DNA of 64,000 nt from Pseudomonadota bacterium (GCA_016202695.1 JACQOE010000007.1:1-64000); one strand, 5' to 3'. Shown: positions 8,834-16,337, counted from the first letter of the stretch. Made by a program: numbers and translations. Notes: a model not told the origin generated them from the letters alone.

Positions 8834-9583
8834 TTAACCTCGCCCGATGGCTGTTTCAAGACCGCCTGTCCGCCGCCGCGCCGAGCCCGGGGAGCGCGCG
8901 GAGGGGACGAAAGAGCCGAATTCCGCCGCCATGTGGGAATGGGTCGAGGTCGCGCCGGCCGACAATCCGAGCGCCGGTCGGGGCGGCTCGACCGCCGAGA
9001 GCGGTGCAAGCAGGTATTGGCGCCAGCTCGTCCGGATCTGCTGTTCGAGGGCGACGTCGAGATCGTTCATCAGGTCCCTGACCAGGGTGACGTACACCCT
9101 GTCCCGGTCCGGCCCGCCGAGGTTCGGCTTCACGTTGCGGGCCCGCTCGGCCTCGACCTTGATCTCGTGCTGCGGCACGCCGTCCCGGTCGCGAACCTCG
9201 AGCATCATCGAGACCCTGGCCCTCAGCCGCTCGGTTCCCAGCAGGAAGGGAACGTCCGTCTGCTGCGCGCGGATCACGCTGGCCTCGCGGATGTAGACCA
9301 CGGCCTTTCCCGCGAATCCCCCGGCCTCCAGCCGATCCCGGACCCAGCGGACGACGGCGGTCTCGGGCGGCGTCGGGAACTCGTGCTCGACGTAGGGGGC
9401 CTGCATCGGCGAGCGGTACTGGGGCACGACCTCCACCGCCGCCACGTTGAGCCGGATCCGCGGCAGATGCGCGAAGGAGATGGTGTTACGCGCGGGTTCC
9501 TCGGGGACCGCCTGGCACGCCGCCAGTGCGAGGGCGGCCCCCACGGCGAGGATGACTCCACGGCGTAGAACTAAGTGCATCAT
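8834..9583 (-). CDS. lipoprotein of unknown function
   Basis: 249 residues. A signal peptide (RRGVILAVGAALALAAC) ends in a clear lipobox, with the lipidated Cys near residue 23. The mature domain has a mixed alpha/beta pattern (LNVAAVEVVPQYRSP, then YVEHEFPTPPETAVVRWVRD), ERLRARVSMMLEVRD.DG, and a Gly/Ser/Arg-rich tail. The pattern resembles periplasmic lipoproteins found beside response-regulator loci in related bacteria, but I cannot name a family. ATG 9583 has GGGAG upstream. It is driven by its own minus-strand 11-bp-repeat promoter at 9730-9785. fliG follows in the same direction after 132 bases, with a small 7-bp hairpin at 8800-8817 between them. Confidence 0.75.
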   Translation of the reverse strand: MMHLVLRRGVILAVGAALALAACQAVPEEPARNTISFAHLPRIRLNVAAVEVVPQYRSPMQAPYVEHEFPTPPETAVVRWVRDRLEAGGFAGKAVVYIREASVIRAQQTDVPFLLGTERLRARVSMMLEVRDRDGVPQHEIKVEAERARNVKPNLGGPDRDRVYVTLVRDLMNDLDVALEQQIRTSWRQYLLAPLSAVEPPRPALGLSAGATSTHSHMAAEFGSFVPSARSPGSARRRTGGLETAIGRG

Positions 9584-9729
9584 CGTCTCATCTCCCGATC
9601 CGGGGCCTCCGGGCGGTTCGTCCGCTGGTCGCGGGCGAATGCCCCGGCGCCGCACCCTATGGTCCCTTCTGCACTGTCGATCATGGAGTCCAACCCGTCC
9701 GTCCCTTGGTCCGGTCCTCCGCGAGACAA

Positions 9730-9785
9730 GAGTTGGGCCCGACGGCGCCGTCTTGCTCGCGACAAGGCTGTGTCAAAGCTGTGCC
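9730..9785 (-). promoter_or_regulatory. triple 11-bp-repeat activator box for the 9583 lipoprotein
   Basis: On the minus strand GGCAC, GACAC and GTCGC start at 9785, 9774 and 9763, spaced by 11 bp. The segment 28 nt beyond is CAACTC (9735-9730). It keeps the AACT core seen at 4532 but lacks the TA of the other five, so the -10 is the weakest of the set. It lies back to back with the plus-strand box at 9833 in the 341-base gap between divergent genes. Confidence 0.6.
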
Positions 9786-9832
9786 GACCGCGAGCGAGAG
9801 GACCAGCCCGTTGCGACGCAAGGCCAGGGGCA

Positions 9833-9888
9833 GTCACAAATTTGACACGGCATTGCTTCGGGGCGGACGGCGGCGACGCGATTAGGAT
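9833..9888 (+). promoter_or_regulatory. triple 11-bp-repeat activator box and -10 for the 9925 gene
   Basis: GTCAC at 9833, GACAC at 9844 and a weak GCTTC at 9855. TAGGAT at 9883-9888 starts 28 nt after the third position. Together with the minus-strand box at 9763-9785 it makes a divergent regulatory region. Confidence 0.62.
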
Positions 9889-9924
9889 CATCGCGCAGGG
9901 CAGACAGCATCTAGGGATTGGACG

Positions 9925-10377
9925 ATGCCGCTCTCGACCATCATCGGCGGGTTATCGCGGGGTTCGGCTCCGCCGTCGGACGTCTCGGTGTCGGAGATGA
10001 AGCGGGCGATCGGCCTGCTCGAGCGCACGCACGCGCGCCTCAGCCTCTTCATCCTCCAGTGTCAGGATGACCTTACGCCCTCGCGCTCGGCCCGTCTCGA
10101 ACAGGCCCTCGACCATATCGGGGTCACCGGGCGACTGGGCGGACGCACTTTCGGGCTCCTCTATATCGGGCCGCGATGTCCGGGCAGGCGGGGCGATGCC
10201 GAGATCGAACGTCGGATCATGTGGCAATTGCGCGGCGCCCTGCGGCGCAGTGGCGACGAGCGGCTGGCGAGCCTCTTGATTCTCGATGTGGTCCACTTCT
10301 GGTCGGACCAGGGAGCGACGATCCCGAGCCTGCTCGCCAAACTCGAAACCGCCGTTCCCGGCTGGCGGTCGAACTGA
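9925..10377 (+). CDS. small cytoplasmic protein of unknown function
   Basis: 150 residues with no signal peptide. The central part (MKRAIGLLERTHARLSLFIL, then GGRTFGLLYIGPR, then IERRIMWQLRGALRRSG) has the order of elements of a degenerate GGDEF-like fold, where GGRTF would replace GGDEF. This is only a resemblance; if true, the protein could not make c-di-GMP. It lies 30 bases downstream of a predicted transcription start from the 9833 box, so it is probably part of the same regulon. A 39-residue membrane protein follows 38 bases later. Confidence 0.6.
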   Translation: MPLSTIIGGLSRGSAPPSDVSVSEMKRAIGLLERTHARLSLFILQCQDDLTPSRSARLEQALDHIGVTGRLGGRTFGLLYIGPRCPGRRGDAEIERRIMWQLRGALRRSGDERLASLLILDVVHFWSDQGATIPSLLAKLETAVPGWRSN

Positions 10378-10415
10378 GCGTCGGGAGTCCGCGGCCATCG
10401 ACAGGGAGGCGAACG

Positions 10416-10535
10416 ATGATCGCACCAAAGGACATCGTGATCGGCGTTGTCATGGGAACCGGGTTCGTCGGCACCATCGTGGCCTGCGGCCTCGTTCTTG
10501 GACTGCTCCTCGCCGCGGTGGGCGGAATCGGCTAA
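10416..10535 (+). CDS. 39-residue single-pass membrane protein
   Basis: The frame encodes 39 residues that are almost entirely one transmembrane helix (IVIGVVMGTGFVGTIVACGL and onward to AAVGGIG). The ATG is preceded by AGGGAGG at ideal distance, the main reason to accept it. It lies between the 9925 gene and the predicted small RNA, in the same direction, and is likely co-transcribed with the former. Function unknown; small membrane proteins of this kind often tune sensor kinases or transporters. Confidence 0.55.
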   Translation: MIAPKDIVIGVVMGTGFVGTIVACGLVLGLLLAAVGGIG

Positions 10536-10571
10536 CAGCCTGCCGATACCCAGGGGCGGCGGCATGGGATT

Positions 10572-10616
10572 GTCACGGGAAACTCACACCATCCCTGGCC
10601 CGCAACCGGGTATACG
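10572..10616 (+). promoter_or_regulatory. 11-bp-repeat activator box and -10 before the predicted small RNA
   Basis: GTCAC at 10572 and CTCAC at 10583 are 11 bp apart, and TATACG at 10611-10616 starts 28 nt after the last half-site. This two-site version matches the box before the 4213 gene in bases and spacing (GTCAC, 11 bp, CTCAC, 28 nt, TATA). No ribosome site or plausible start follows, only a terminated stretch of about 100 nt. Confidence 0.6.
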
Positions 10617-10622
10617 CGACCT

Positions 10623-10721
10623 GGTGGCTGTCTGATCGTTACCACGACTGACGCAAGGCCACGAACTCACCTCCCCAAGCAGCCTGGAACGGGTGAGGCT
10701 TCCCCCACCCGTTCCCTTTTT
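10623..10721 (+). ncRNA. predicted small regulatory RNA of about 100 nt
   Basis: Start predicted seven bases after TATACG; end set by a strong intrinsic terminator. The 5' part can form a weak hairpin (GGTGG near 10623 with CCAC near 10642). A pyrimidine-rich stretch CACCTCCCC (10668-10676) stays unpaired and is complementary to strong Shine-Dalgarno sequences; the terminator loop carries a second one (CTTCCCC). No open frame with a ribosome site occupies the span. Caulobacter ChvR shows that small RNAs under ChvI-type regulators exist. No sequence relation to ChvR is claimed. Confidence 0.5.
10686..10721 (+). terminator. intrinsic terminator of the predicted small RNA
   Basis: GGAACGGGTG (10686-10695) pairs over all ten bases with CACCCGTTCC (10706-10715), with a 10-base loop, followed by CTTTTT ending at 10721. 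It is the best-formed intrinsic terminator noticed in the window. Confidence 0.8.
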
Positions 10722-10831
10722 CCGGGCGACGAGGGAGAAAGGCATCTGGCCTATCGAGTGGACATCGCAATATCGGAGCGCCACAGCGCACACCACCGCG
10801 GAAACCGCCGGCAGCGCTGTTGAACGGAAGC

Positions 10832-11308
10832 ATGATGCGACGCTGGAGATACGACTTCAATGTTCCGGGGCGCCTCGGACCCGCGGAGGCGAGCCCCGCG
10901 GGTGCCGCCCTGGAACCCGAAGATCCGCCCGGCAACATCCTCTTCATCGGCCCCGACATCGCCTTCAAGGGTCGCATCTTCAATTGCGACACGATCATCG
11001 TGCATGGCGACCTCGAGGCTTCGGTCGAGGCTCGCGGGCTTCACATCGGTGATGACGGGAGGTGCCGTGGGAAGGTGGCGGTGGAGACAGCCGACATTGC
11101 GGGTCAATTCTCCGGCGAGTTGACCGCGCGAGAGCGGCTCGTGATCCGATCGACGGGCCGAGTGGAGGGCAAGCTGCTCTACAATAGGCTGGTGGTCGAA
11201 GATGGGGGCTCGATCGTCGGGCAGGCTGCGATCGTGGAAGAGCCTGCCGTGTCCGTCGCGGTCGAGAATGCGACGCGGGTTGCGGGCGTGCTGCCCTCGG
11301 GGGGCTAG
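10832..11308 (+). CDS. bactofilin family protein
   Basis: 158 residues with the bactofilin (polymer-forming cytoskeletal) domain from about residue 37. It shows the repeated beta-helix pattern IGPDIAFKGRIFNCDTIIVH, then GDLEAS, GLHIGDDGRCRGKV, GQFSGELTARERLVI and RVEGKLLYNRLVVEDG. Bactofilins polymerise without nucleotide on membranes and often recruit peptidoglycan enzymes. The N-terminal 35 residues are disordered and Pro/Ala-rich. The start is uncertain: ATG 10832 and ATG 10835 are adjacent, after a weak GGAAG. The context of lipoproteins and a glucosaminidase fits a role in envelope shape or repair. Confidence 0.85.
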   Translation: MMRRWRYDFNVPGRLGPAEASPAGAALEPEDPPGNILFIGPDIAFKGRIFNCDTIIVHGDLEASVEARGLHIGDDGRCRGKVAVETADIAGQFSGELTARERLVIRSTGRVEGKLLYNRLVVEDGGSIVGQAAIVEEPAVSVAVENATRVAGVLPSGG

Positions 11309-11466
11309 GAGGATGGCGTCCCACCGCGCGGGCCGAACGAAGGGGCCGATTCCTGGACCGCACTCCGCCCAGGCCGTCGACCCGAATTCGACAGGCAAGC
11401 CGCACGTGGAGTCGCGCGGACTTGCCACGCGCCGGTGCCGTCCGGGGTACGCCGGCGGGGCGGCCC

Positions 11467-11482
11467 TGTGACCGGCGTCACA
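11467..11482. promoter_or_regulatory. perfect CRP/FNR-type palindrome
   Basis: TGTGA at 11467-11471, six bases, then TCACA at 11478-11482 match the CRP consensus TGTGA-N6-TCACA in all ten defined positions. A GTCAC at 11477 and another at 11488 are also 11 bp apart, so an OmpR-type box could overlap, but no -10 lies at the usual distance. The element is 172 bases before the cNMP-binding protein gene. The 345-base gap 11309-11653 shows nothing else. Confidence 0.4.
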
Positions 11483-11653
11483 CCGCCGTCACGGGGCATA
11501 TGAGACACTGGCCGCGGACGCGATGAGAGGCCCATTGAGGCCCGAATGCACACTGCCTGGCGCTGCTTGGCGCCGTAGTCCGGCGGTGGATTGCGCTTCC
11601 CCGCCGGGGCGAGGCCCAACTCGGACGCGGGCGCGCGCAGGAGGTGCGGCGGA

Positions 11654-12049
11654 ATGACGAGGCTGGACGTTCACGACCGCAAGGTCTTCCGCGCCGGAGG
11701 CGTGATCTACGCCGAAGGCGAGGCGGGAGATTGCGTCTACATCGTTCAATCGGGCGCGGTGGAGCTGGTCCGAAGCACCGATGACGGGCCGCTCGTCATC
11801 GCGCGCGTCGGCCCCGGCGGACTGTTCGGCGAGAAGTCGCTGATCGACGGCCGGCCCCGTTCGGCGACCGCGCTCGCCGCCCAGGATACGGTCTGCGTCG
11901 TGGTTCCGCACAGCGCGTTTGCCGACAAGCTCCGCCGGACGGATCCCTTCGTGCGGATGCTGCTCAATCTCATCGTCGCTGATTTCCGCCGGGCCCTGAC
12001 GAAGGACCCGGACGACACGGGCGGTCGCGGCGCCACCGGCGGACCTTGA
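11654..12049 (+). CDS. stand-alone cyclic-nucleotide-binding domain protein
   Basis: 131 residues made almost only of one CNB fold: FRAGGVIYAEGEAGDCVYIV, a GAVELVRS strand, then the phosphate-binding cassette with GLFGEKSLIDGRPRSATALA, where the Glu and Arg that hold the cyclic nucleotide are present. No helix-turn-helix follows, so it is not a CRP-type regulator by itself. ATG 11654 is preceded by AGGAGGT and is clearly the start. It may be a cNMP sensor acting through a partner, or a relative of the Crp/Fnr-like domain used in membrane-potential or channel control. Confidence 0.85.
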   Translation: MTRLDVHDRKVFRAGGVIYAEGEAGDCVYIVQSGAVELVRSTDDGPLVIARVGPGGLFGEKSLIDGRPRSATALAAQDTVCVVVPHSAFADKLRRTDPFVRMLLNLIVADFRRALTKDPDDTGGRGATGGP

Positions 12050-12136
12050 CCCGAATACGCGACCGCCAAATTTATGGGAGGTTGGTGGAGGCGGCCCTTT
12101 TTTTGGCCCAGGGTGTCGAGGAGGCGAAGACCGGTC

Positions 12137-13252
12137 ATGCGGCGGAACCTTGCGAATGCACTCCTCGTCGTTTCGCTCGGCCTCGTCGGTTGCGCCCAGG
12201 TTACCGAGGTCGCCGACCAGGCCGCCATCAGGCTGGACGGCATGCTCGGCCAGGGGCGTGGCGCGCGGACCGAGGCGGCGAACGAATCCGAGCGGGCCTA
12301 TCGGCAGGGTTTGCGTTACATGAACGGCGAGGACATGGCCCGCGACGAGCGACGGGCCGCGACCTATTTCCAAGAGGCGGCCGCGGCTGGAAATGCCGAC
12401 GCCCAGTTCCTCCTCGGGCTCTCCTACCAGGACGGACAGGGCGTGGCGAAAGACGAGACGGAGGCTGTCCGCTGGTTCCGCGCCGCCGCCGCGCAGGGCC
12501 ACGCCGACGCCCAGTATCTGCTCGGGCTCGCCTCGTGGCGTGGTGTCGGGACGACCAAAGACGCCGCCGAGGCGGTGCGCCGGTTTGCCGAGGCTGCCGC
12601 CTCGGGCCATGCCGGCGCCCAGTATCATCTAGGCGTCGCCTATGGGTCGGGGCAGGGGGTCGAGCCCAACGACGAGGCGGCGCTCCTCTGGCTCGAGCGC
12701 GCGGCCGCCCAGAACCACCCCGAGGCCCAGTTCCTCTTCGCCTCGGCCTTCACCAACGGCCGCGGCACCGGCAAGGACCACGCCTGGGCCGCCCGCTGGT
12801 ACGGAAAGGCCGCCGAGCAGGGCCTGGCGCGGGCCCAGTACATGCTGGGGCTGTCCTACGGCGCCGGTCTGGGCCTGCCCAAGGATCTCGAGCGGGCGTT
12901 CTTCTGGCTCAGCCTGGCGGCCGAGCGCGGCGACGAGGACGCCGCCGTGCTCCGCCGCTCGCTCTCGGGGAGGCTCCCGCCCGAGGTGCGGGCACGTGTC
13001 GAGAGCCGCGCCGCGGACTGGCACCCGACCCAGGGGGAAGGCCCGGAGGACGGGCCGACGGTGAGATTCGTTCAGATCGCGCTCCGGGAGATCGGCTTCG
13101 ACCCAGGGCCCGTGGACGGGGCATACGGGGCGCGTACCCGCCAAGCCCTGGTCGCCTTCCAGCGGCGCGCCGGGCTCGACGCCGACGGCAGCGTGAGCGC
13201 GGTCGTGCTGGCGCGGTTGCGCGCCGATCGCGCTCTCAAGAAGTCGAACTGA
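12137..13252 (+). CDS. Sel1-repeat lipoprotein with peptidoglycan-binding domain
   Basis: 371 residues. A signal peptide ends with lipobox VGC at about residue 18. Six or so Sel1/TPR-like repeats follow (each like GNADAQFLLGLSYQDGQGVA) between residues 50 and 270, then a C-terminal PG_binding_1 domain (VRFVQIALREIGFDPGPVDG, GARTRQALVAFQRRAG). It is probably a periplasmic scaffold anchored to the outer membrane and bound to peptidoglycan. ATG 12137 is chosen because a signal peptide starts there and GAGGAGGCG lies upstream. It precedes the two-component locus in the same direction. Confidence 0.85.
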   Translation: MRRNLANALLVVSLGLVGCAQVTEVADQAAIRLDGMLGQGRGARTEAANESERAYRQGLRYMNGEDMARDERRAATYFQEAAAAGNADAQFLLGLSYQDGQGVAKDETEAVRWFRAAAAQGHADAQYLLGLASWRGVGTTKDAAEAVRRFAEAAASGHAGAQYHLGVAYGSGQGVEPNDEAALLWLERAAAQNHPEAQFLFASAFTNGRGTGKDHAWAARWYGKAAEQGLARAQYMLGLSYGAGLGLPKDLERAFFWLSLAAERGDEDAAVLRRSLSGRLPPEVRARVESRAADWHPTQGEGPEDGPTVRFVQIALREIGFDPGPVDGAYGARTRQALVAFQRRAGLDADGSVSAVVLARLRADRALKKSN

Positions 13253-13392
13253 ACGGACTCGAACGGAGGTGCCGTATTTGCGCGAGTTGCCGAGCCCGAG
13301 CCGCCATCCGGCCGCCGTCATCGCCTCCGGGGCAAACGTGCCGATGGCGGCCGGGGGTCGGTTTCGGACCCGGCGCGCGTCTCGCGCCGGGA

Positions 13393-13422
13393 TTGGTCGT
13401 GTCGCGGACGCTAAGCTAGAAT
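13393..13422 (+). promoter_or_regulatory. sigma-70-like promoter before the two-component locus
   Basis: TTGGTC (13393-13398), an 18-base spacer, then TAGAAT (13417-13422), 41 bases before the start of the first gene of the locus at 13464. Unlike the other promoters in this region it has no clear 11-bp-repeat box. Confidence 0.45.
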
Positions 13423-13463
13423 GGTGCCGCCATGCCCTTCCCCTCGAGCGCGTGGGAGTCGAC

Positions 13464-13913
13464 ATGAAAAGCGACGCGGCGCTGGCCACGATTGGACTGC
13501 TCTTCTTGGGAGCCTGCACCCTCCCGTGGGCCAGCCCTTGGGAGGGCACGCGGCCGGCTTCGCCGGGCCAAGCTGCGCCGGACAAGCCTGCGGCAGCGGC
13601 CGCCGCGGTCGGTCCGAAGCCCGCCGCGATCGCCCGTCCAGCGCCGGGCCTTGAGCCTCAGGCGCTGGTCGGGCTCGATCCCGAGCAGGCCGAATTCATT
13701 CTCGGGCGCCCCTCCGACGTTCGCCAGGAGCCCCCTGCCACCGTCTGGACCTACCGCTCCGGGTCCTGCACGCTCGACCTGTTCTTCTACGCCGACATCC
13801 AGAGCCGCGCACTCAAGTCGCTCGCCTTCGACCTCAAGGCGCCGGCCACCACCGAGTCCGCACGGCGCGACTGCTTTGCCACCATCGTCGCCGACCATCG
13901 TGAGCGACGATAG
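13464..13913 (+). CDS. small lipoprotein upstream of the response regulator
   Basis: 149 residues with a signal peptide and lipobox LGAC (Cys near residue 17), a Pro/Ala-rich linker, then a compact domain (residues 70-140) with two strands around a Cys pair: VWTYRSGSCTLDLFFYAD and RRDCFATIV. This resembles the SmpA/OmlA-like lipoproteins in general layout, but I cannot assign it. ATG 13464 has GGGAG at good distance. Its end overlaps the start of the response regulator by 14 bases, so the three genes form an operon and the lipoprotein may feed into signalling. Confidence 0.75.
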   Translation: MKSDAALATIGLLFLGACTLPWASPWEGTRPASPGQAAPDKPAAAAAAVGPKPAAIARPAPGLEPQALVGLDPEQAEFILGRPSDVRQEPPATVWTYRSGSCTLDLFFYADIQSRALKSLAFDLKAPATTESARRDCFATIVADHRERR

Positions 13914-14673
13914 CCCCACCCAGAGGCCCGTCCACGTGGCGGTGGTGGACGACGACGGCCTGTTCCGCGAGTCCCTGGAGCAGAACCTCCGCGACGCCGG
14001 CTTCGAAACCATTGCCTTCGCCGACGGCCCGGAGGCGCTCGCCTACTTCGCGGGCGGGGGCGAGGCCGATCTCGTGGTCCTCGACTGGAAGATGCCGGGG
14101 ATGAACGGGATCGAGGTGCTCCGCAGGCTGCGCGGGGACGGTAGGCCGGTTCCGGTGATCTTCCTCACCGCCTTGACCGACCAAATCTTCGAGGAGGCAG
14201 CGCTGGGCAGCGGCGCCATCGACTTCGTCGAGAAGACGAGGAGCTTCTCGATCCTGCGGCACCGGATCGAGCTAATTGTCGGCGGCGCCAAGGGGCGCGG
14301 GCAAGAAGCGCCGCCGCGGCCGGAAACGAAAGAATCTCCGAGTCTGCGAATCGGCGATCTCGAACTCTCGCTTGACAGCCACCGGGCGCTCTGGAGAAAT
14401 CGCCACGTCGAGCTCACGCTGGCCGAGTTCCACATGGTTCACCTCCTCGCCGCGCGCGCCGGCAAGGACGTCGACTACCGGGAGCTCTACGACGTCGTGC
14501 ACGGCGAAGGCTTCATCGCCGGCGAGGGCCCCGAGGGCTACCGGGCGAACGTCCGTACCTTCATCAAGCGCATCCGCGAGAAGTTCCGCGACGCGGACTC
14601 GACGTTCGACCGCATCCAGAACTACCCGGGCTTCGGCTACCAATGGCTGCCCGACAACACGCCGCCATCGTGA
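13900..14673 (+). CDS. OmpR-family response regulator, ChvI-like
   Basis: 257 residues. The receiver domain spans residues 12-130: the acidic pocket is VVDDDG, the phospho-acceptor Asp is near residue 61 (VVLDWKMPGMNG), the Thr is in IFLTALT and the conserved Lys in VEKTRSF. A winged-helix DNA-binding domain follows (residues 150-250; LTLAEFHMVHLLA, then RANVRTFIKRIREKF). GTG 13900 is inferred from the overlap with the upstream gene; no clear ribosome site is seen, and GTG 13936 is an alternative. The layout and sequence recall ChvI, the acid and envelope-stress regulator of alphaproteobacteria. It is the obvious candidate to bind the 11-bp-spaced boxes that surround it. Confidence 0.85.
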   Translation: MSDDSPTQRPVHVAVVDDDGLFRESLEQNLRDAGFETIAFADGPEALAYFAGGGEADLVVLDWKMPGMNGIEVLRRLRGDGRPVPVIFLTALTDQIFEEAALGSGAIDFVEKTRSFSILRHRIELIVGGAKGRGQEAPPRPETKESPSLRIGDLELSLDSHRALWRNRHVELTLAEFHMVHLLAARAGKDVDYRELYDVVHGEGFIAGEGPEGYRANVRTFIKRIREKFRDADSTFDRIQNYPGFGYQWLPDNTPPS

Positions 14674-16175
14674 CGATCCTGGGCGCGCCCGCGAGGATCG
14701 CCCGCTCGCTCGCCGGCAAGTTCGCCATCCTGCTGGTCATCTTCGCGATCGTCCCGCTCATTCTCTATGGGCAGTTCCGCGTCGCCGACGAGGAGAAGCG
14801 CGGCCTCGTGCTGAATGCCGTCGGCGAGCAGGGGCGACTGATCGCCCAGGGCCTGGCGCCGTTGCTCCGCGACTTCGGCGGCCGCAGCATCCCCGCCCTC
14901 AATGACGCGCTGGCCCGGTTCGGCGGACAGTCGCTCCGGATCAAGCTGCTGCTCCGCGCCCCCGGTACCACCGGTTCCGGCGGTTTTTACTACATTGCGG
15001 CTTATCCCAGGGTCTCGGGCGACTATCTCGAGAAGGACCGCACCGAGCTGATCGGGTCCGGCGTCCTTGCCCGGCTCGGCGAGGGCTGCACGGGCGACGA
15101 GCACTCGGCCCAGCGCTACCGAAACCCGGCCGGCGAGGAGGAGGTTCTCACCTCGCTCACCCCGGTGAGCACGGACAAGGGCTGCTGGGCCGTGATCACC
15201 TCGCATACGGGCTCCGAATACCTCGGCTCGACCCTCGGCCGCTCCTACTGGCAGAGCCGCGAGGTGCGGCTCGCCGCGTTCATCTACCTCCTGATGGCGG
15301 CCCTGGTTGCGGCCCTCTTCCTCGGCCTGTGGCGGAATCTACAGCGCTTCGCGCGCCTCGCGCAGCGGCTGAGCGCGGCGCCGCCCGACTCCGAAAACTC
15401 CTTCGCCGCGCTCAACCGGGTTCCGGAACTTTCGGGGATTGCCTCCGAATTCGACCGCATGGTCGACGTCCTCCGTCGCACCGCCGGGGCCATCCGCCAC
15501 GCCGCCGAAGAGAACGTTCACGCCCTCAAGACCCCGATCGGCATCATCGCGCAGTCCCTCGATCCGATCCGGCGCGCCTTGCCGGCCGAGGCGGAGGGCG
15601 CGCGCTCGGCCTGCGACCGCGTCGAGCGCTCGGTGGAGAGGCTGGACGCGCTCGTCTCCGCCGCCCGGCGCATGGAGGAGGTGATCGCCGAGTCGATGAG
15701 CCCGCCGCGGGCGCGACTGGCCCTCTCCGATTTGCTCGCGCGCCTCCTCACGACCTTCGAGGAGACCATGGCCGCGCGGGGCGTGCGCCTGGAGCGGAGC
15801 ATCGAGCCGGGGCTTGCCCTGCTCGCCGGCGAGGAGACCATCGAAGCCGTGATCGAGAACCTCCTCGAGAACGCCCTCGGGTTCTCCCCCGCGGGCCGCT
15901 CGATCCGCGTCACCTTGCGCAAGGACGGACGGTCGGCCGAGCTGTGGGTCGAGGACGAGGGGCCGGGGGTCGAGCCCGCGAATCTCGATCGCATCTTCGA
16001 GCGTTACTACTCACACCGCCCATCCCGCCCGGATCAGCCGGCCGACGACGAGACCCACTTCGGCATCGGCCTCTGGATCGTCCGCCGCAACGTCGAGTCC
16101 CTGGGCGGATCGGTCCGCGCCGAGAACCGACCCGAGGGCGGCCTTCGCGTGCGCCTTCGCCTGCCTCTCGCGTGA
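14670..16175 (+). CDS. membrane sensor histidine kinase, ChvG-like
   Basis: 501 residues. One N-terminal helix (FAILLVIFAIVPLILYGQF), a periplasmic sensor domain of about 170 residues, a second helix (residues 203-225), a HAMP-like linker, then HisKA with the phospho-His near residue 284 (HALKTP). The HATPase follows with N box (VIENLLENALGFSP), G1 (DEGPG) and G2 (GIGLWIV). The start GTG 14670 overlaps the regulator stop by four bases, the usual sign of translational coupling. It phosphorylates the upstream regulator. The periplasmic part contains two Cys (near residues 140 and 174) that could be redox-linked. Confidence 0.87.
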   Translation: MTILGAPARIARSLAGKFAILLVIFAIVPLILYGQFRVADEEKRGLVLNAVGEQGRLIAQGLAPLLRDFGGRSIPALNDALARFGGQSLRIKLLLRAPGTTGSGGFYYIAAYPRVSGDYLEKDRTELIGSGVLARLGEGCTGDEHSAQRYRNPAGEEEVLTSLTPVSTDKGCWAVITSHTGSEYLGSTLGRSYWQSREVRLAAFIYLLMAALVAALFLGLWRNLQRFARLAQRLSAAPPDSENSFAALNRVPELSGIASEFDRMVDVLRRTAGAIRHAAEENVHALKTPIGIIAQSLDPIRRALPAEAEGARSACDRVERSVERLDALVSAARRMEEVIAESMSPPRARLALSDLLARLLTTFEETMAARGVRLERSIEPGLALLAGEETIEAVIENLLENALGFSPAGRSIRVTLRKDGRSAELWVEDEGPGVEPANLDRIFERYYSHRPSRPDQPADDETHFGIGLWIVRRNVESLGGSVRAENRPEGGLRVRLRLPLA

Positions 16176-16238
16176 GCCCATCGTAGGCGCCGCCGGCGCA
16201 CGACCTGCGCACCCAGCGTTTCCGCGGCGCTCCCTCCC

Positions 16239-16294
16239 GTCACAGATTTGACACGCCTTTGTCGCGGGCCTTCCACGCCCGGCTTTCTTACGAT
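16239..16294 (+). promoter_or_regulatory. triple 11-bp-repeat activator box and -10 for the glucosaminidase gene
   Basis: GTCAC at 16239, GACAC at 16250, GTCGC at 16261; TACGAT at 16289-16294 starts 28 nt after the third half-site. Except for a few bases it repeats the box at 4482, including the ATTT and TTGTCGCGGG flanks. It lies 44 bases before the gene and 64 bases after the sensor kinase stop. Confidence 0.65.
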
Positions 16295-16337
16295 TGCCGC
16301 CGAAAGCCGCTCCCGCAACGGCAACGGAGACCGGGAC

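Noticed and set aside
11477-11492. GTCAC pair with 11-bp spacing before the cNMP-binding protein as a seventh regulon box
   Set aside because: No -10-like sequence at the 28-nt offset for any choice of last half-site, and the bases are explained by the CRP-type palindrome.
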